From NCBI GenBank assembly GCA_965659685.1, contig CBFHXB010000013.1, positions 1 to 64,000 of the forward strand: a DNA stretch of 64,000 bases, read 5' to 3'. The notes beneath the pieces are model-generated. The model saw only the letters and a list, made by a program, of their open reading frames with translations. It had not been told where the DNA came from and made no database searches. This DNA is from MGIIa-L3 sp11892u (GTDB lineage: Archaea > Thermoplasmatota > Poseidoniia > Poseidoniales > Poseidoniaceae). Of the stretch, positions 17,104-25,284 are shown piece by piece. Both the position numbers and the translations under genes were made by a program. The stretch's first letter is position 1; each line of letters starts with the position of its first letter.

Positions 17104-18591
17104 GTGGCCACCTCTGCCCTGACCAATCCCGAGCGTCGGCTTGCCGTCGCGATGAGGTCGGCAGCGGACGCGACGTGGGACGTGGCGTCGATCCTCGAGG
17201 CCTGTGCCTGGTCGGACCAAGCGGTCGCCAGCGGGGCCGCGGTGGGTCTGGTTGACCACGGCCTCATCGAGCAACACGACGCCACCACGTCCACCGTTCA
17301 CCTCGGCGAACACGGCAGTTCAGCCTTGGAGCATGGCCTGTTGGAAGCCCGGTTGCTCGCATGGCTGAGCGGGTCCGAGCGGCCCGACATGGCCAGCCTC
17401 AACCAGAGTTTTGAGCGCCATGAATCCGGGCCGGGCATCGGCCTGCTCAAGGCGTTGGGCGTCACGATCGAGCAAGGCGTGTTGCAATGCGACGACCTCG
17501 CCACCGCCCAGCAAAGGGTTGCGGACCGCACGGCCTTCCTCGCCTCCCTGCCCACCGATGAGGCCCAGGCGGACGCCGCCATGGTGGAGCATTTCCGTCG
17601 CCGCCGTGGCCTCATCGAGGTCGAGTCCACCGTGCACCGCACGTGGACAACGCTCCCTGCCTTGCACGAACTCGACGACGAGGCGCTTGTGGAGAAGACG
17701 ACCGTCGGAGAAATCACGCCTGAATTGCTGCAGCAGCGTGAGGCGTGGGAAGCGGCGGAATTCCGACGCTTCGACGTGACCCTGCCGTCCGCCACGCCGC
17801 GCATGGGACGGACGCATCCGATGCAGGCGCTCATCGAGCGGATCCGTACAATTTTCCTTGAGATGGGCTTCAGTGAGCTGGTGGACGATTACGTCCAAAC
17901 CGCAGGCTGGAACATGGACGCGCTGTTCATCCCGCAAGACCACCCCGCCCGTGAGATGCAGGACACCTTCTACCTCGACAACCCCGCTTCCTTGCCCATC
18001 GAACAGGAACACCTCGACCAGTGGCGGGCCATCCACGAACACGGCGGCGACACCGGCAGCCGCGGATGGGGCGGTTCCTTCTCCGACGACATCGCACGTC
18101 GTGGTCTGTTGCGCACCCACACCACCGTCAACACGATTCAGCATCTTGCGCGGAACCCGACCACGCCCTGCCGCGTGTTCTCCGTCGACCGCGTGTTCCG
18201 AAAGGAAGCCATCGACCGCACGCATTTGCCCGAATTCCACCAGATTGAGGGCATCATCATGGAGGAAGGCGCCGACCTGCCGATGCTCGTCACCACGCTA
18301 CGGACCTTCTACGCCAAGATGGGCTACCCCGAAGTCCGGGTACGGCCCGCGTACTTCCCCTACACCGAGCCGAGCCTCGAAGTCGAGGTTCGATGGCGCG
18401 GCAAGTGGCTCGAATTGGGAGGCGCCGGCATCTTCCGACCCGAGGTCACCGAACCGCTGGGCTGCATGGCACCGGTCTGCGCGTGGGGCATGGGCCTTGA
18501 GCGCTTGGCGATGCTCGTGCTCGGGCTCGACGACATTCGTCAGCTCTACATTTCGGACCTTGCGTGGTTGCGTGACCAACCCATGCTCTGA
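17104..18591 (+). CDS. pheS: Phenylalanyl-tRNA synthetase alpha subunit
   Basis: 495 residues from a GTG at 17104 (ATG 17152 is the alternative), the length of archaeal PheS. An N-terminal ~200-residue winged-helix/coiled region binds tRNA. The class II core shows motif 1 around RMGRTHPMQALIERIRTIFLEMGF, motif 2 in RVFRKEAIDRTHLPEFHQIEG, and motif 3 in GMGLERLAMLVLGLDDIRQ. GAGIFRPEVTEPLG lines the phenylalanine pocket. It attaches Phe to tRNA-Phe with the PheT beta subunit, which is not encoded next to it. Confidence 0.95.
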   Translation: MATSALTNPERRLAVAMRSAADATWDVASILEACAWSDQAVASGAAVGLVDHGLIEQHDATTSTVHLGEHGSSALEHGLLEARLLAWLSGSERPDMASLNQSFERHESGPGIGLLKALGVTIEQGVLQCDDLATAQQRVADRTAFLASLPTDEAQADAAMVEHFRRRRGLIEVESTVHRTWTTLPALHELDDEALVEKTTVGEITPELLQQREAWEAAEFRRFDVTLPSATPRMGRTHPMQALIERIRTIFLEMGFSELVDDYVQTAGWNMDALFIPQDHPAREMQDTFYLDNPASLPIEQEHLDQWRAIHEHGGDTGSRGWGGSFSDDIARRGLLRTHTTVNTIQHLARNPTTPCRVFSVDRVFRKEAIDRTHLPEFHQIEGIIMEEGADLPMLVTTLRTFYAKMGYPEVRVRPAYFPYTEPSLEVEVRWRGKWLELGGAGIFRPEVTEPLGCMAPVCAWGMGLERLAMLVLGLDDIRQLYISDLAWLRDQPML

Positions 18592-18600
18592 GGTGCTCGC

Positions 18601-19044
18601 GTGACGCTTCGTCCGTTCCATCTTGCCTTTCCCGTGGACGACCTCGAGGCGGCACGGGCCTTCTACACCGACGTGCTGGGCTGTGACGTCGGACGCAGCA
18701 AAGCCGAATCGTGCGTGTTCAACCTCCACGGCCACCAGATCGTCGCGCATCGTGTGGCCGAGATGCCGGCGCTGTCGACCAACCCGGTCGACGGCAAGGC
18801 CGTCCCGGCCATGCACTTCGGCCTGGTGCTGGAATGGGACGAATGGCACGCCATGCGTGGCCGGTTGGAAGCGGCCGGTCAGACCTTCGTGGTGGGCCCC
18901 TATCTCCGGTACGCCGACCAACCCGGGGCGCAAGCCACGATGTTCATTCAGGACCCGGCGGGCAACCATTTGGAATTCAAGGCCTTCAAGGACGACGCGA
19001 TGATCTTCGACGCTTCGTGGGGCCAACGCTCGCCCGAAGCGTGA
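18601..19044 (+). CDS. Glyoxalase/bleomycin-resistance (VOC) family protein
   Basis: 147 residues from a GTG. RPFHLAFPVDDLEAARAFYTDVLGC is the standard VOC opening with metal-ligand His; a second His is in AMHFGLVLEWDEW and a terminal Glu in DPAGNHLEFKAF. This gives the His/His/Glu metal set of dioxygenase-like VOC enzymes. Nine bp after pheS and 25 bp before folD, so part of the same run of genes. Substrate unknown. Confidence 0.85.
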   Translation: MTLRPFHLAFPVDDLEAARAFYTDVLGCDVGRSKAESCVFNLHGHQIVAHRVAEMPALSTNPVDGKAVPAMHFGLVLEWDEWHAMRGRLEAAGQTFVVGPYLRYADQPGAQATMFIQDPAGNHLEFKAFKDDAMIFDASWGQRSPEA

Positions 19045-19069
19045 AAGCGAGCATCGAGGTGGACAAAAC

Positions 19070-19945
19070 GTGGCGGAAGCACAGCGCTTGGACGGACGGG
19101 CCTGTGCCGCCGAACTCGACAGCAGGACCGCTGCTCGGGCTGCGGCCCTCACCGAACAAGGCGTGCAGCCTCACTTGGCCGTGGTCATCGTCGGCGACGA
19201 CCCTGCTTCGCACGTCTACGTGCGCTCCAAGGTCAAGGCGTGCGAACGCCTTGGGCTGATCTCCACGCACGTTGAGCGTCCTGCCACCACCACGCAGGAC
19301 GATCTTGAGGCCATCGTGGACGGTCTCAACGCCGACCCCAGCGTGCATGGCATCCTCGTCCAATCCCCGCTGCCTGCGCACCTCGACGAAGGCGCCATCA
19401 CGGACCGCATCGATCCGGCCAAGGACGTCGACGGTTTTCATCCGGTCAACCTTGGACGGCTTGTCCAAGGACGCACCGATGGCCTGCTTCCCTGCACACC
19501 GTCGGGCGTGATGGAAATGTTGCGTTGGGCGAAGGTTCCCCTCCAAGGCAAGCGAGCCGTGGTGCTCGGCCGAAGCCGCATCGTCGGCATGCCCATGGCG
19601 TTGCTCTTGGCGGCGCGTGGCGCGGACGCCACCGTCACCGTCGTGCATTCGCGTACCGAAGACGTGGCGGACCGATGCCGCGAGGCCGACGTCATCGTGG
19701 CCGCCGTGGGACGTCCAGACATGGTGCAAGCCGACTGGGTCAAACCCGGCGCCACGGTGGTGGACGTCGGCATCAACCGCGTGGACGACGACAGCCGAGA
19801 ACGCGGATGGCGCCTCGCCGGTGACGTTCATCCCGAAGTGGCGAGCGTCGCAGGTTGGCTCTCACCGGTGCCCGGCGGGGTTGGACCGATGACCATCGCG
19901 ATGTTGATGGCCAACACGGTTCGCGCCGCTGAAGGCCTCGAATGA
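19070..19945 (+). CDS. folD: Methylenetetrahydrofolate dehydrogenase/cyclohydrolase
   Basis: 291 residues from a GTG. Family signatures are intact: HVYVRSKVKACERLG with the catalytic Lys, ILVQSPLPAHLDE, KDVDGFHPVNLG, CTPSGVMEML, the NADP-binding VVLGRSRIVGMPMALLL, and PVPGGVGPMTIAML. It converts 5,10-methylene-THF through methenyl-THF to 10-formyl-THF. Its presence implies tetrahydrofolate-based C1 metabolism, which in archaea usually reflects acquisition from bacteria. Confidence 0.95.
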   Translation: MAEAQRLDGRACAAELDSRTAARAAALTEQGVQPHLAVVIVGDDPASHVYVRSKVKACERLGLISTHVERPATTTQDDLEAIVDGLNADPSVHGILVQSPLPAHLDEGAITDRIDPAKDVDGFHPVNLGRLVQGRTDGLLPCTPSGVMEMLRWAKVPLQGKRAVVLGRSRIVGMPMALLLAARGADATVTVVHSRTEDVADRCREADVIVAAVGRPDMVQADWVKPGATVVDVGINRVDDDSRERGWRLAGDVHPEVASVAGWLSPVPGGVGPMTIAMLMANTVRAAEGLE

Positions 19946-19988
19946 GTCGCCAACGGGTTCTTGACCCAAGAGGACGGACGATGGGTCG

Positions 19989-20867
19989 ATGGAAGCACGA
20001 CGCCCCCGGCTTGCCCGCGTGTCGGGTGTGGCGGCGATGCTCCTTGGCGCCCTGATGATCGTCAACGCCTTCGCCGGGCGTTGGCCCGGCCATCCGGGGA
20101 TGAAATTCCGCGTTCAGCCGTACGTGCTTGCTCGCCTCGACCGCTTTGACGGAACGTGGTGGGCACCCACCGGGTGGTACCACCAGGAATTCGTGGTGGG
20201 TGCGGTCATCGTCGCCTTGTTCGTCATCCAACGTCGGGCCTCCAAACCTCGCGAGGTCCCGACGATTCAACAGCGAAGCATCTCCGACCAGTTGGAGGAC
20301 TTCGAAGCCGGTGGTATCACCGTCCGGTCTGCCCCACCACTCGGAGGTGCTTCGGCGACCACACAAGCCATCGTCCAGAGCATCCTTGGCAACGAACCTG
20401 AGGCCCAACGTGACGTGTCCGCCGCGATCGCGCATCTCGACACCGACGAGACCGGGCAAGAAGCGGCGCGCGTCGTCGCGGCGGCCAAGAACCCACAACC
20501 CGCCATCGTGCGCGAGGCGCGGCCGCTCGTCGCCGTGCCCACGATGGACATCGAATTGCCGTCCCTCGACGTCGAACCCACGCCCACTGGACGTGACGAG
20601 AGCATCGAGGCGGCGACCCCCGAACCTGAGGCGCAGGCAGAGGAGACGGTCCAACCGGTGGCGTCCGTGCCCCTCCCCGTCCTTCCGAAGCCCACACCGG
20701 CCCCCGCGCCGGCCCCCGTCGAGCAACCAACGCCCGACGACCTCGGTCTCGACGGCTTGCTCGACGGCTTGGACCGTTTGTTCGACGAACCGGCTGAGGA
20801 CGCTCAGGAAGACCCCGAAGACCACGGGATGAGCAACCTGCTCGACAGCCTGGACGACCTGTTCTGA
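19989..20867 (+). CDS. Hypothetical membrane protein with long Pro/acidic tail
   Basis: 292 residues. Two hydrophobic segments (VSGVAAMLLGALMIVNAFAG and FVVGAVIVALFVIQRR) enclose a short loop containing WWAPTGWYHQE. A long disordered tail rich in Pro, Ala and Glu follows (LPVLPKPTPAPAPAPVEQPTP). It ends with near-repeats GLDGLLDGLDRLFDEP and NLLDSLDDLF, probably amphipathic docking helices. I recognise no family. Nine bp before the PHP gene on the same strand. Confidence 0.6.
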   Translation: MEARRPRLARVSGVAAMLLGALMIVNAFAGRWPGHPGMKFRVQPYVLARLDRFDGTWWAPTGWYHQEFVVGAVIVALFVIQRRASKPREVPTIQQRSISDQLEDFEAGGITVRSAPPLGGASATTQAIVQSILGNEPEAQRDVSAAIAHLDTDETGQEAARVVAAAKNPQPAIVREARPLVAVPTMDIELPSLDVEPTPTGRDESIEAATPEPEAQAEETVQPVASVPLPVLPKPTPAPAPAPVEQPTPDDLGLDGLLDGLDRLFDEPAEDAQEDPEDHGMSNLLDSLDDLF

Positions 20868-20876
20868 GGTGACCTC

Positions 20877-21764
20877 ATGTGGTGCTCTGACGTTGACCTG
20901 CATTCGCATTCCACCCACAGCGACGGGACGCTGGAGGTGGCTGCATTGGCCGCCAGCATGGCGCGTGAAGGCGTGCAGGTGTGGAGCCTGACCGACCACG
21001 ACACGACGTCGGGCTGGGAGGAGGCCGCGACCGAAGCAGCACGGCACGGGATGGCCTTCTTGCCCGGTGTCGAATTGACCTGCGTTCCCGCCTTGTCCCC
21101 CGACGGCGATGCTGCACGGGAAGGGTCCTGGCATCTGCTGGCGTACGTTCCAGGGGACGTGCAGCGCGCGGAAGTGCGCGAGTTTCGGGCGTGGATCGCC
21201 GGCCTGACCGAAGCGAGGGGACCGCGCATGACGATGATGATCGAGCGGCTCGGCACCTTCGGCATTCACGTGGACGAATCGAAGGTCCTCGCACGGGCCA
21301 ACGGGGCCGTGGGTCGCCCCCACCTTGCCGCCGAATTGCTTGAGATGGGCGTGGTGGACACCTTCCAGCAAGCCTTCGACGAGTGGATCGGGGACGGCGC
21401 ACCCGCAAACGTGGAACGCCCTCGACCGACCCTCGAAGAGGCGAGCCGCCGCGTCCACGCCGCGGGTGGATTCTGTTCCCTCGCCCACCCGGTGTACTAC
21501 GGCGTGAGCACCGACGCCGTGCTCGATCTCCTGTGCAGCATCGGCATCGAGGCCGTGGAAGCCTTCCACGGCGGGCACACCGACGCTTACCGTGACGAAG
21601 TGTGGCAAGCGGCGGTGAAACGCGGCCTTGCCGTGACCGCGGGATCAGACCACCACGGACCTGAGCATCACCCCCGGCCCGGCCATCGACCGGTTCCTTT
21701 GGCCGACGTGCACGGGGCCATCAAGCGCTTGCGCGAGGCACACCAAGCAGCCGGTCGACCATGA
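20877..21764 (+). CDS. PHP-domain phosphoesterase
   Basis: 295 residues with the four PHP motifs: DLHSHSTHSDG at the N-terminus, LTDHDTTSG, a middle PGVEL and GRPHLA, then LAHP and GSDHHGP near the C-terminus. These His/Asp residues bind a trinuclear metal centre. The layout matches the RNase AM / 3',5'-nucleoside bisphosphate phosphatase branch (TrpH/YciV-like). It probably trims 5' nucleotides from RNA or hydrolyses pAp. The 3' end overlaps the convergent tatC by 44 bp. Confidence 0.88.
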   Translation: MWCSDVDLHSHSTHSDGTLEVAALAASMAREGVQVWSLTDHDTTSGWEEAATEAARHGMAFLPGVELTCVPALSPDGDAAREGSWHLLAYVPGDVQRAEVREFRAWIAGLTEARGPRMTMMIERLGTFGIHVDESKVLARANGAVGRPHLAAELLEMGVVDTFQQAFDEWIGDGAPANVERPRPTLEEASRRVHAAGGFCSLAHPVYYGVSTDAVLDLLCSIGIEAVEAFHGGHTDAYRDEVWQAAVKRGLAVTAGSDHHGPEHHPRPGHRPVPLADVHGAIKRLREAHQAAGRP

Positions 21765-22527
21765 GGCCAACCTCGAAGAGGAGCACCACCGGCAGCGCCA
21801 CCAAAAACAGCGACAAGGGATCGGGTGGCGACACAAAGGCCCCCATGATCACGCATCCAAACCAGACGTGACGCCGATGCGCCACCAAGGTGGCCCGTTC
21901 GACCAAACCCCCACGCAACACGGCCAACGTGATGAGCGGGGCTTGGAACCCGACGGCCGACGCCAGATGGAGGCGGACGAGGAAACCCACGTAGGCCATC
22001 AAACGCCAATCCGTGCTCAGGCCCACGGTTTGTGCATCCCGGGTGAGGTAATCCAGCAACAAGGGCACCAATCCCGTCGAGGCATACAGCAAACCTGCAA
22101 CGGCCAAAGCGGCGGCGCTCAGCACGAGGACAAGCACCGCCCCGAGGTTCACCTTGCCGCGGGCCGCGGCCACGGCGTCCTGCATCGCCGGGGTGCTCGC
22201 CCTGGCCGCGGCTCGAAAGAGGTCGAAGGCCAGCAGGGCAAAGACAAGGGCAAGGGCCACGTCCGCGGCCAAGCGCACCTGAAGGAGCAGGAATTCAACC
22301 GGCGTGGTGACGATGATGCGAACCCCTTCGGGAAGACGCTCGTCCGCGATGAGCCACTGCACCACATCGGAGGTGAAGGGAAAGGCCCCAACGAAACCGA
22401 GGGCACCAAGCGCCAGAAGGACGGGGAGCCGCCCTCGAAGGTGATCCCGCGCTTGACCGAGGGTTTGCCCCACCGGACTCTGGCCCCAATCGTCGAGCAC
22501 TTGGACAAGGTCCGAAACGCCCGACAT
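21721..22527 (-). CDS. tatC: Sec-independent protein translocase TatC
   Basis: 268 residues with six hydrophobic segments in the TatC order. The N-terminal HLRGRLPVLLALGALGFVGAF corresponds to the conserved LRxR signal-recognition region. VTTPVEFLLLQVRLAADVALAL, FDLFRAAA, GFQAPLITLAVLRGGLV and SPPDPLSLFLVALPVVLLFEVGL are family landmarks (the last matching TPPDPxSQ). It receives twin-arginine signal peptides and exports folded proteins. No TatA neighbour is present. It starts 43 bp after the PAP2 gene on the same strand. Confidence 0.88.
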   Translation of the reverse strand: MSGVSDLVQVLDDWGQSPVGQTLGQARDHLRGRLPVLLALGALGFVGAFPFTSDVVQWLIADERLPEGVRIIVTTPVEFLLLQVRLAADVALALVFALLAFDLFRAAARASTPAMQDAVAAARGKVNLGAVLVLVLSAAALAVAGLLYASTGLVPLLLDYLTRDAQTVGLSTDWRLMAYVGFLVRLHLASAVGFQAPLITLAVLRGGLVERATLVAHRRHVWFGCVIMGAFVSPPDPLSLFLVALPVVLLFEVGLMVDRLLGVPRASA

Positions 22528-22569
22528 GGACGGAGGGTGTGGCCCTCCATCAAGAAGCGCGCGGCTTGC

Positions 22570-24006
22570 TCACGCCTCTTCCCAACGGTGCGAAGGAATG
22601 GACTCCAACCAATGCAGGCCAGAGGACCGGGCACGCGCGATACGATGCACGACAAAGCCGGTCATCCACAGCGAAGGAAGGGAGAGAAGGATGGCTTCCC
22701 ACAGGGGGATGTAGCCGAAATCGTTGACGACGCGAAGTTCCACGACCTCGCTCACGGCATCCTCGTCAACGTGGAAGACCAAGATCCACCACACCTTCGG
22801 TTGGTCGACGGTCAGGTTGATCGTCGCACCTGGCTCAAGGGTGATGACCTCTCCCGAACCCGCGTCCGCGAGGGTGTCCCAATTGAGGTAGCCCCGCTCC
22901 ATGGCCGGTTCAGAAGCCTCGGCGATGCGCAAAGCCATGTGCACGGGGGTTTCGTCATCGAGGTTGGTCACCGTCACCACGACCTCTTCTCCATAGCCAA
23001 AGCGCTGGATGATCTCATGGGTGGAATCTCCGGGTCCAAGACGGTAGGACACGCGCTCGTCGACGGTGTCGGCTTGGTGCATGATGACCCCAGTGAAGGC
23101 GGCGGCCATGAGCAAGACCACGGCGCCCTCGACCACCACGTGCCGGATGACTTTCTGCCGGTCCACACCCTTGAACCAGCCGCCGTGGTCGTTGCGCAAG
23201 CGTGGTTGAAGGTAGTGGATGAACAGCGCGCCCATGCCGCCGATGATCATCCCGAGGGGAATGTCGACGATCCAGTGAATGCCAAGGTACAGGATGGTGA
23301 AGGCAAAGACGATCGTGTTGTAGACGACGAAGCGGTGGTATCCACGGTGGACCCAATCCTTCATCCGAATGCCTTGGTCACGGACGTGAAGGATGTTCAG
23401 CAGGATGATGCCGAAGGGGATGGCGATGTGCAGCGAGGGAACGGCGTTGTCCAGCGGGTCGTTGTTGATGTAGAACGTGGAGTACAATCCGTCGTGGTAC
23501 AGCAACGGCTCCATGCCGGGAATCCAGGAGGAGGTGACTTCGACGTTGAAGAACAGGTAGTATGGAACCGCCAAGGCGTAAATCAGCAGGTAATTCATCG
23601 TGACTTTGTCCGTGAGGTCACGCTCGCCGACGTAGCCGTAGAAGACGGTCGTCACGTAAATCAGGAAGAGGTAGATGAAGAGGTAATGGAAATTCAGCAC
23701 CGCCGTCAAGGTCGGGGATGCGAAGGCGTCTTGGATCCACAGAACCGTGTTTCCTTCGATGCCGTGCACGAAACCCGTCCAATGGCCGGTCACGACCTTG
23801 ATCGGTTCGTTCAGGTCGTCGGTGAAGCCTTTCCACTTGATGATGACCAAATAGCCGAGGGCGTGGAGGTAGTACCGTTGCTCATGGATGAGCCGCCCAA
23901 TTCGGTTGAGCTTGGTGCGTGTCTCCGGCGCATGAAGCGTGAAGACCCAACAGATGACTGGCGTGAGCAGCAGGACCAGACCCATCATGATGGTCCACGG
24001 GCTCAT
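22570..24006 (-). CDS. PAP2-superfamily membrane enzyme, inositol-phosphotransferase/AUR1-like
   Basis: 478 residues with about seven membrane helices. The PAP2 motifs are present: AVPSLH at 188-193 (catalytic PSGH-like His) and GIHWIVDIPLG around 242-252 (SRxxxxxHxxxD-like). The PSLH form and the preceding N-terminal helices resemble AUR1/IPC-synthase and inositolphosphotransferase-type PAP2 enzymes. A C-terminal extracytoplasmic beta domain (ITLEPGATINLTVDQPKVWW) and a last helix are extra. It may transfer or remove a lipid head-group phosphate. It diverges from a glycerophosphodiesterase gene, which fits phospholipid turnover. Confidence 0.78.
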   Translation of the reverse strand: MSPWTIMMGLVLLLTPVICWVFTLHAPETRTKLNRIGRLIHEQRYYLHALGYLVIIKWKGFTDDLNEPIKVVTGHWTGFVHGIEGNTVLWIQDAFASPTLTAVLNFHYLFIYLFLIYVTTVFYGYVGERDLTDKVTMNYLLIYALAVPYYLFFNVEVTSSWIPGMEPLLYHDGLYSTFYINNDPLDNAVPSLHIAIPFGIILLNILHVRDQGIRMKDWVHRGYHRFVVYNTIVFAFTILYLGIHWIVDIPLGMIIGGMGALFIHYLQPRLRNDHGGWFKGVDRQKVIRHVVVEGAVVLLMAAAFTGVIMHQADTVDERVSYRLGPGDSTHEIIQRFGYGEEVVVTVTNLDDETPVHMALRIAEASEPAMERGYLNWDTLADAGSGEVITLEPGATINLTVDQPKVWWILVFHVDEDAVSEVVELRVVNDFGYIPLWEAILLSLPSLWMTGFVVHRIARARSSGLHWLESIPSHRWEEA

Positions 24007-24120
24007 GCCGTCGCCTCCTGAGGTTCAGCCTTGAGCATTCCCACGATTTGCCATGCCGTCACATCAAACTCCATGCCCTCTATTGCTTGCCTTCATCAAG
24101 GAGATAGCCCTTGAGGCTTC

Positions 24121-25284
24121 ATGGGCGGGCCCGAGCCGGAGAACTCCCTCGCCGGCCTCCGCGAGTCCATGCTGAAGGCGGACGGAATCGAATTTGATCT
24201 GCGCATGACGCTTGATGGCCACATCGTCTTGCATCACGACCGCACACCAATGATTCCTACGCATGAAAAAGAGGGGCGTCCCACGCACGTCGAATCATGG
24301 ACCTTGGACGAACTTCGAGCGTTTGGCGTTGAAACCTTCGAGGAGATGCTCGCCGATCCGATCATCTCAACGGCTTGGCGGGAGCAGGCAAAGGTCGGCG
24401 TGATCGAAATCAAGCGCCCCCACCCACGCTTTCACGGCCGAGCACGCTGGTGGGATGACCGACGGGACATCGCCCACATGGGCGAACTTTCTCAAAAAAT
24501 CGAAGCCATGCTGGATGAAGCGGACATACCTGCACAAAACACGGTTTTGTATGCCTTCCACCCTCGAATGGCCAACATCGTGGATTGGTCGGAATGGAAG
24601 CGGCCATGGTCGCGGCTGACACCAAACCTTCCACCGTTTGGCAATTCTGCCCTCCAACGTTCGATCGCTTCGGCTTCTTTCTTGGCCTCTTCGTTTTCAC
24701 GTCTTGTGAGGACGCACAAGGGTGCAGGCTCACCCATGATGCCTTGCGCATTGGATTACCTGCACGGGCTACGCCGTCACATTCCCATCGGCCGGCACGT
24801 GGGCCTGACAGGCAAGGGAAGGAAGCACCTCAATGCCGTCCGCAAGGGTTACCCCGTGTACGTATGGCCTGCCCCCTACGCCTTGGAGACGGCCTTGATC
24901 GACACTGGGCTCACCTCGGTGTCCGACAGCGTTGGCGACCCGACACCACGGCACGTTGACGGTCGGCTGCGCTGGAAGCGCATGGCGACCGCTCCGCTGG
25001 ACGGACCCATGCCACACGTGGCTTCGGATGACGAGGCAGAGGGCCTGCTGACGGAACTCGACGCAAGCGTTGCGCCTTGGCATGAACTCGACACCACGGA
25101 ACACCGGCGCCACCTCGAGGCGTGGCGGAAACGTTGGGGATGGAGCCGCAGCGTGGACGAGCTCCTCGACGACGTTCACGAGGGTGGAACCACGATGCCG
25201 TGGGAAGCGGTCAGGATGGTCGGTCACCGAGGGACAGGAAAGACGCCTCGCCCGGTCTTGCACCGCGTGACGCCTCAGACGTGA
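24121..25284 (+). CDS. Glycerophosphodiester phosphodiesterase-like protein, apparently circularly permuted
   Basis: 387 residues of GDPD fold. The N-terminus starts directly at the loop GGPEPENSLAGL, without the first strand and HRG motif; an in-frame TGA lies two codons before the ATG. ExD (24-26) and HHD (38-40) metal/catalytic positions are present, and a later EIKRP supplies another Glu. At the very C-terminus RMVGHRGTGKTP (365-376) supplies a GHRG motif, the piece missing at the start. It would hydrolyse glycerophosphodiesters to glycerol 3-phosphate. GC is lower than in neighbours. Activity depends on the C-terminal strand completing the barrel. Confidence 0.72.
   Translation: MGGPEPENSLAGLRESMLKADGIEFDLRMTLDGHIVLHHDRTPMIPTHEKEGRPTHVESWTLDELRAFGVETFEEMLADPIISTAWREQAKVGVIEIKRPHPRFHGRARWWDDRRDIAHMGELSQKIEAMLDEADIPAQNTVLYAFHPRMANIVDWSEWKRPWSRLTPNLPPFGNSALQRSIASASFLASSFSRLVRTHKGAGSPMMPCALDYLHGLRRHIPIGRHVGLTGKGRKHLNAVRKGYPVYVWPAPYALETALIDTGLTSVSDSVGDPTPRHVDGRLRWKRMATAPLDGPMPHVASDDEAEGLLTELDASVAPWHELDTTEHRRHLEAWRKRWGWSRSVDELLDDVHEGGTTMPWEAVRMVGHRGTGKTPRPVLHRVTPQT

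Noticed and set aside
19773..21608. 611-codon open frame on the minus strand
   Set aside because: It lies opposite folD, the Pro-rich membrane gene and the PHP gene, all with clear or plausible protein features; the frame shows none.
21868..24021. 717-codon open frame on the plus strand
   Set aside because: Antisense to tatC and the PAP2 gene. Its translation is His/Gly/Asp-rich without folds, typical of a mirror frame.
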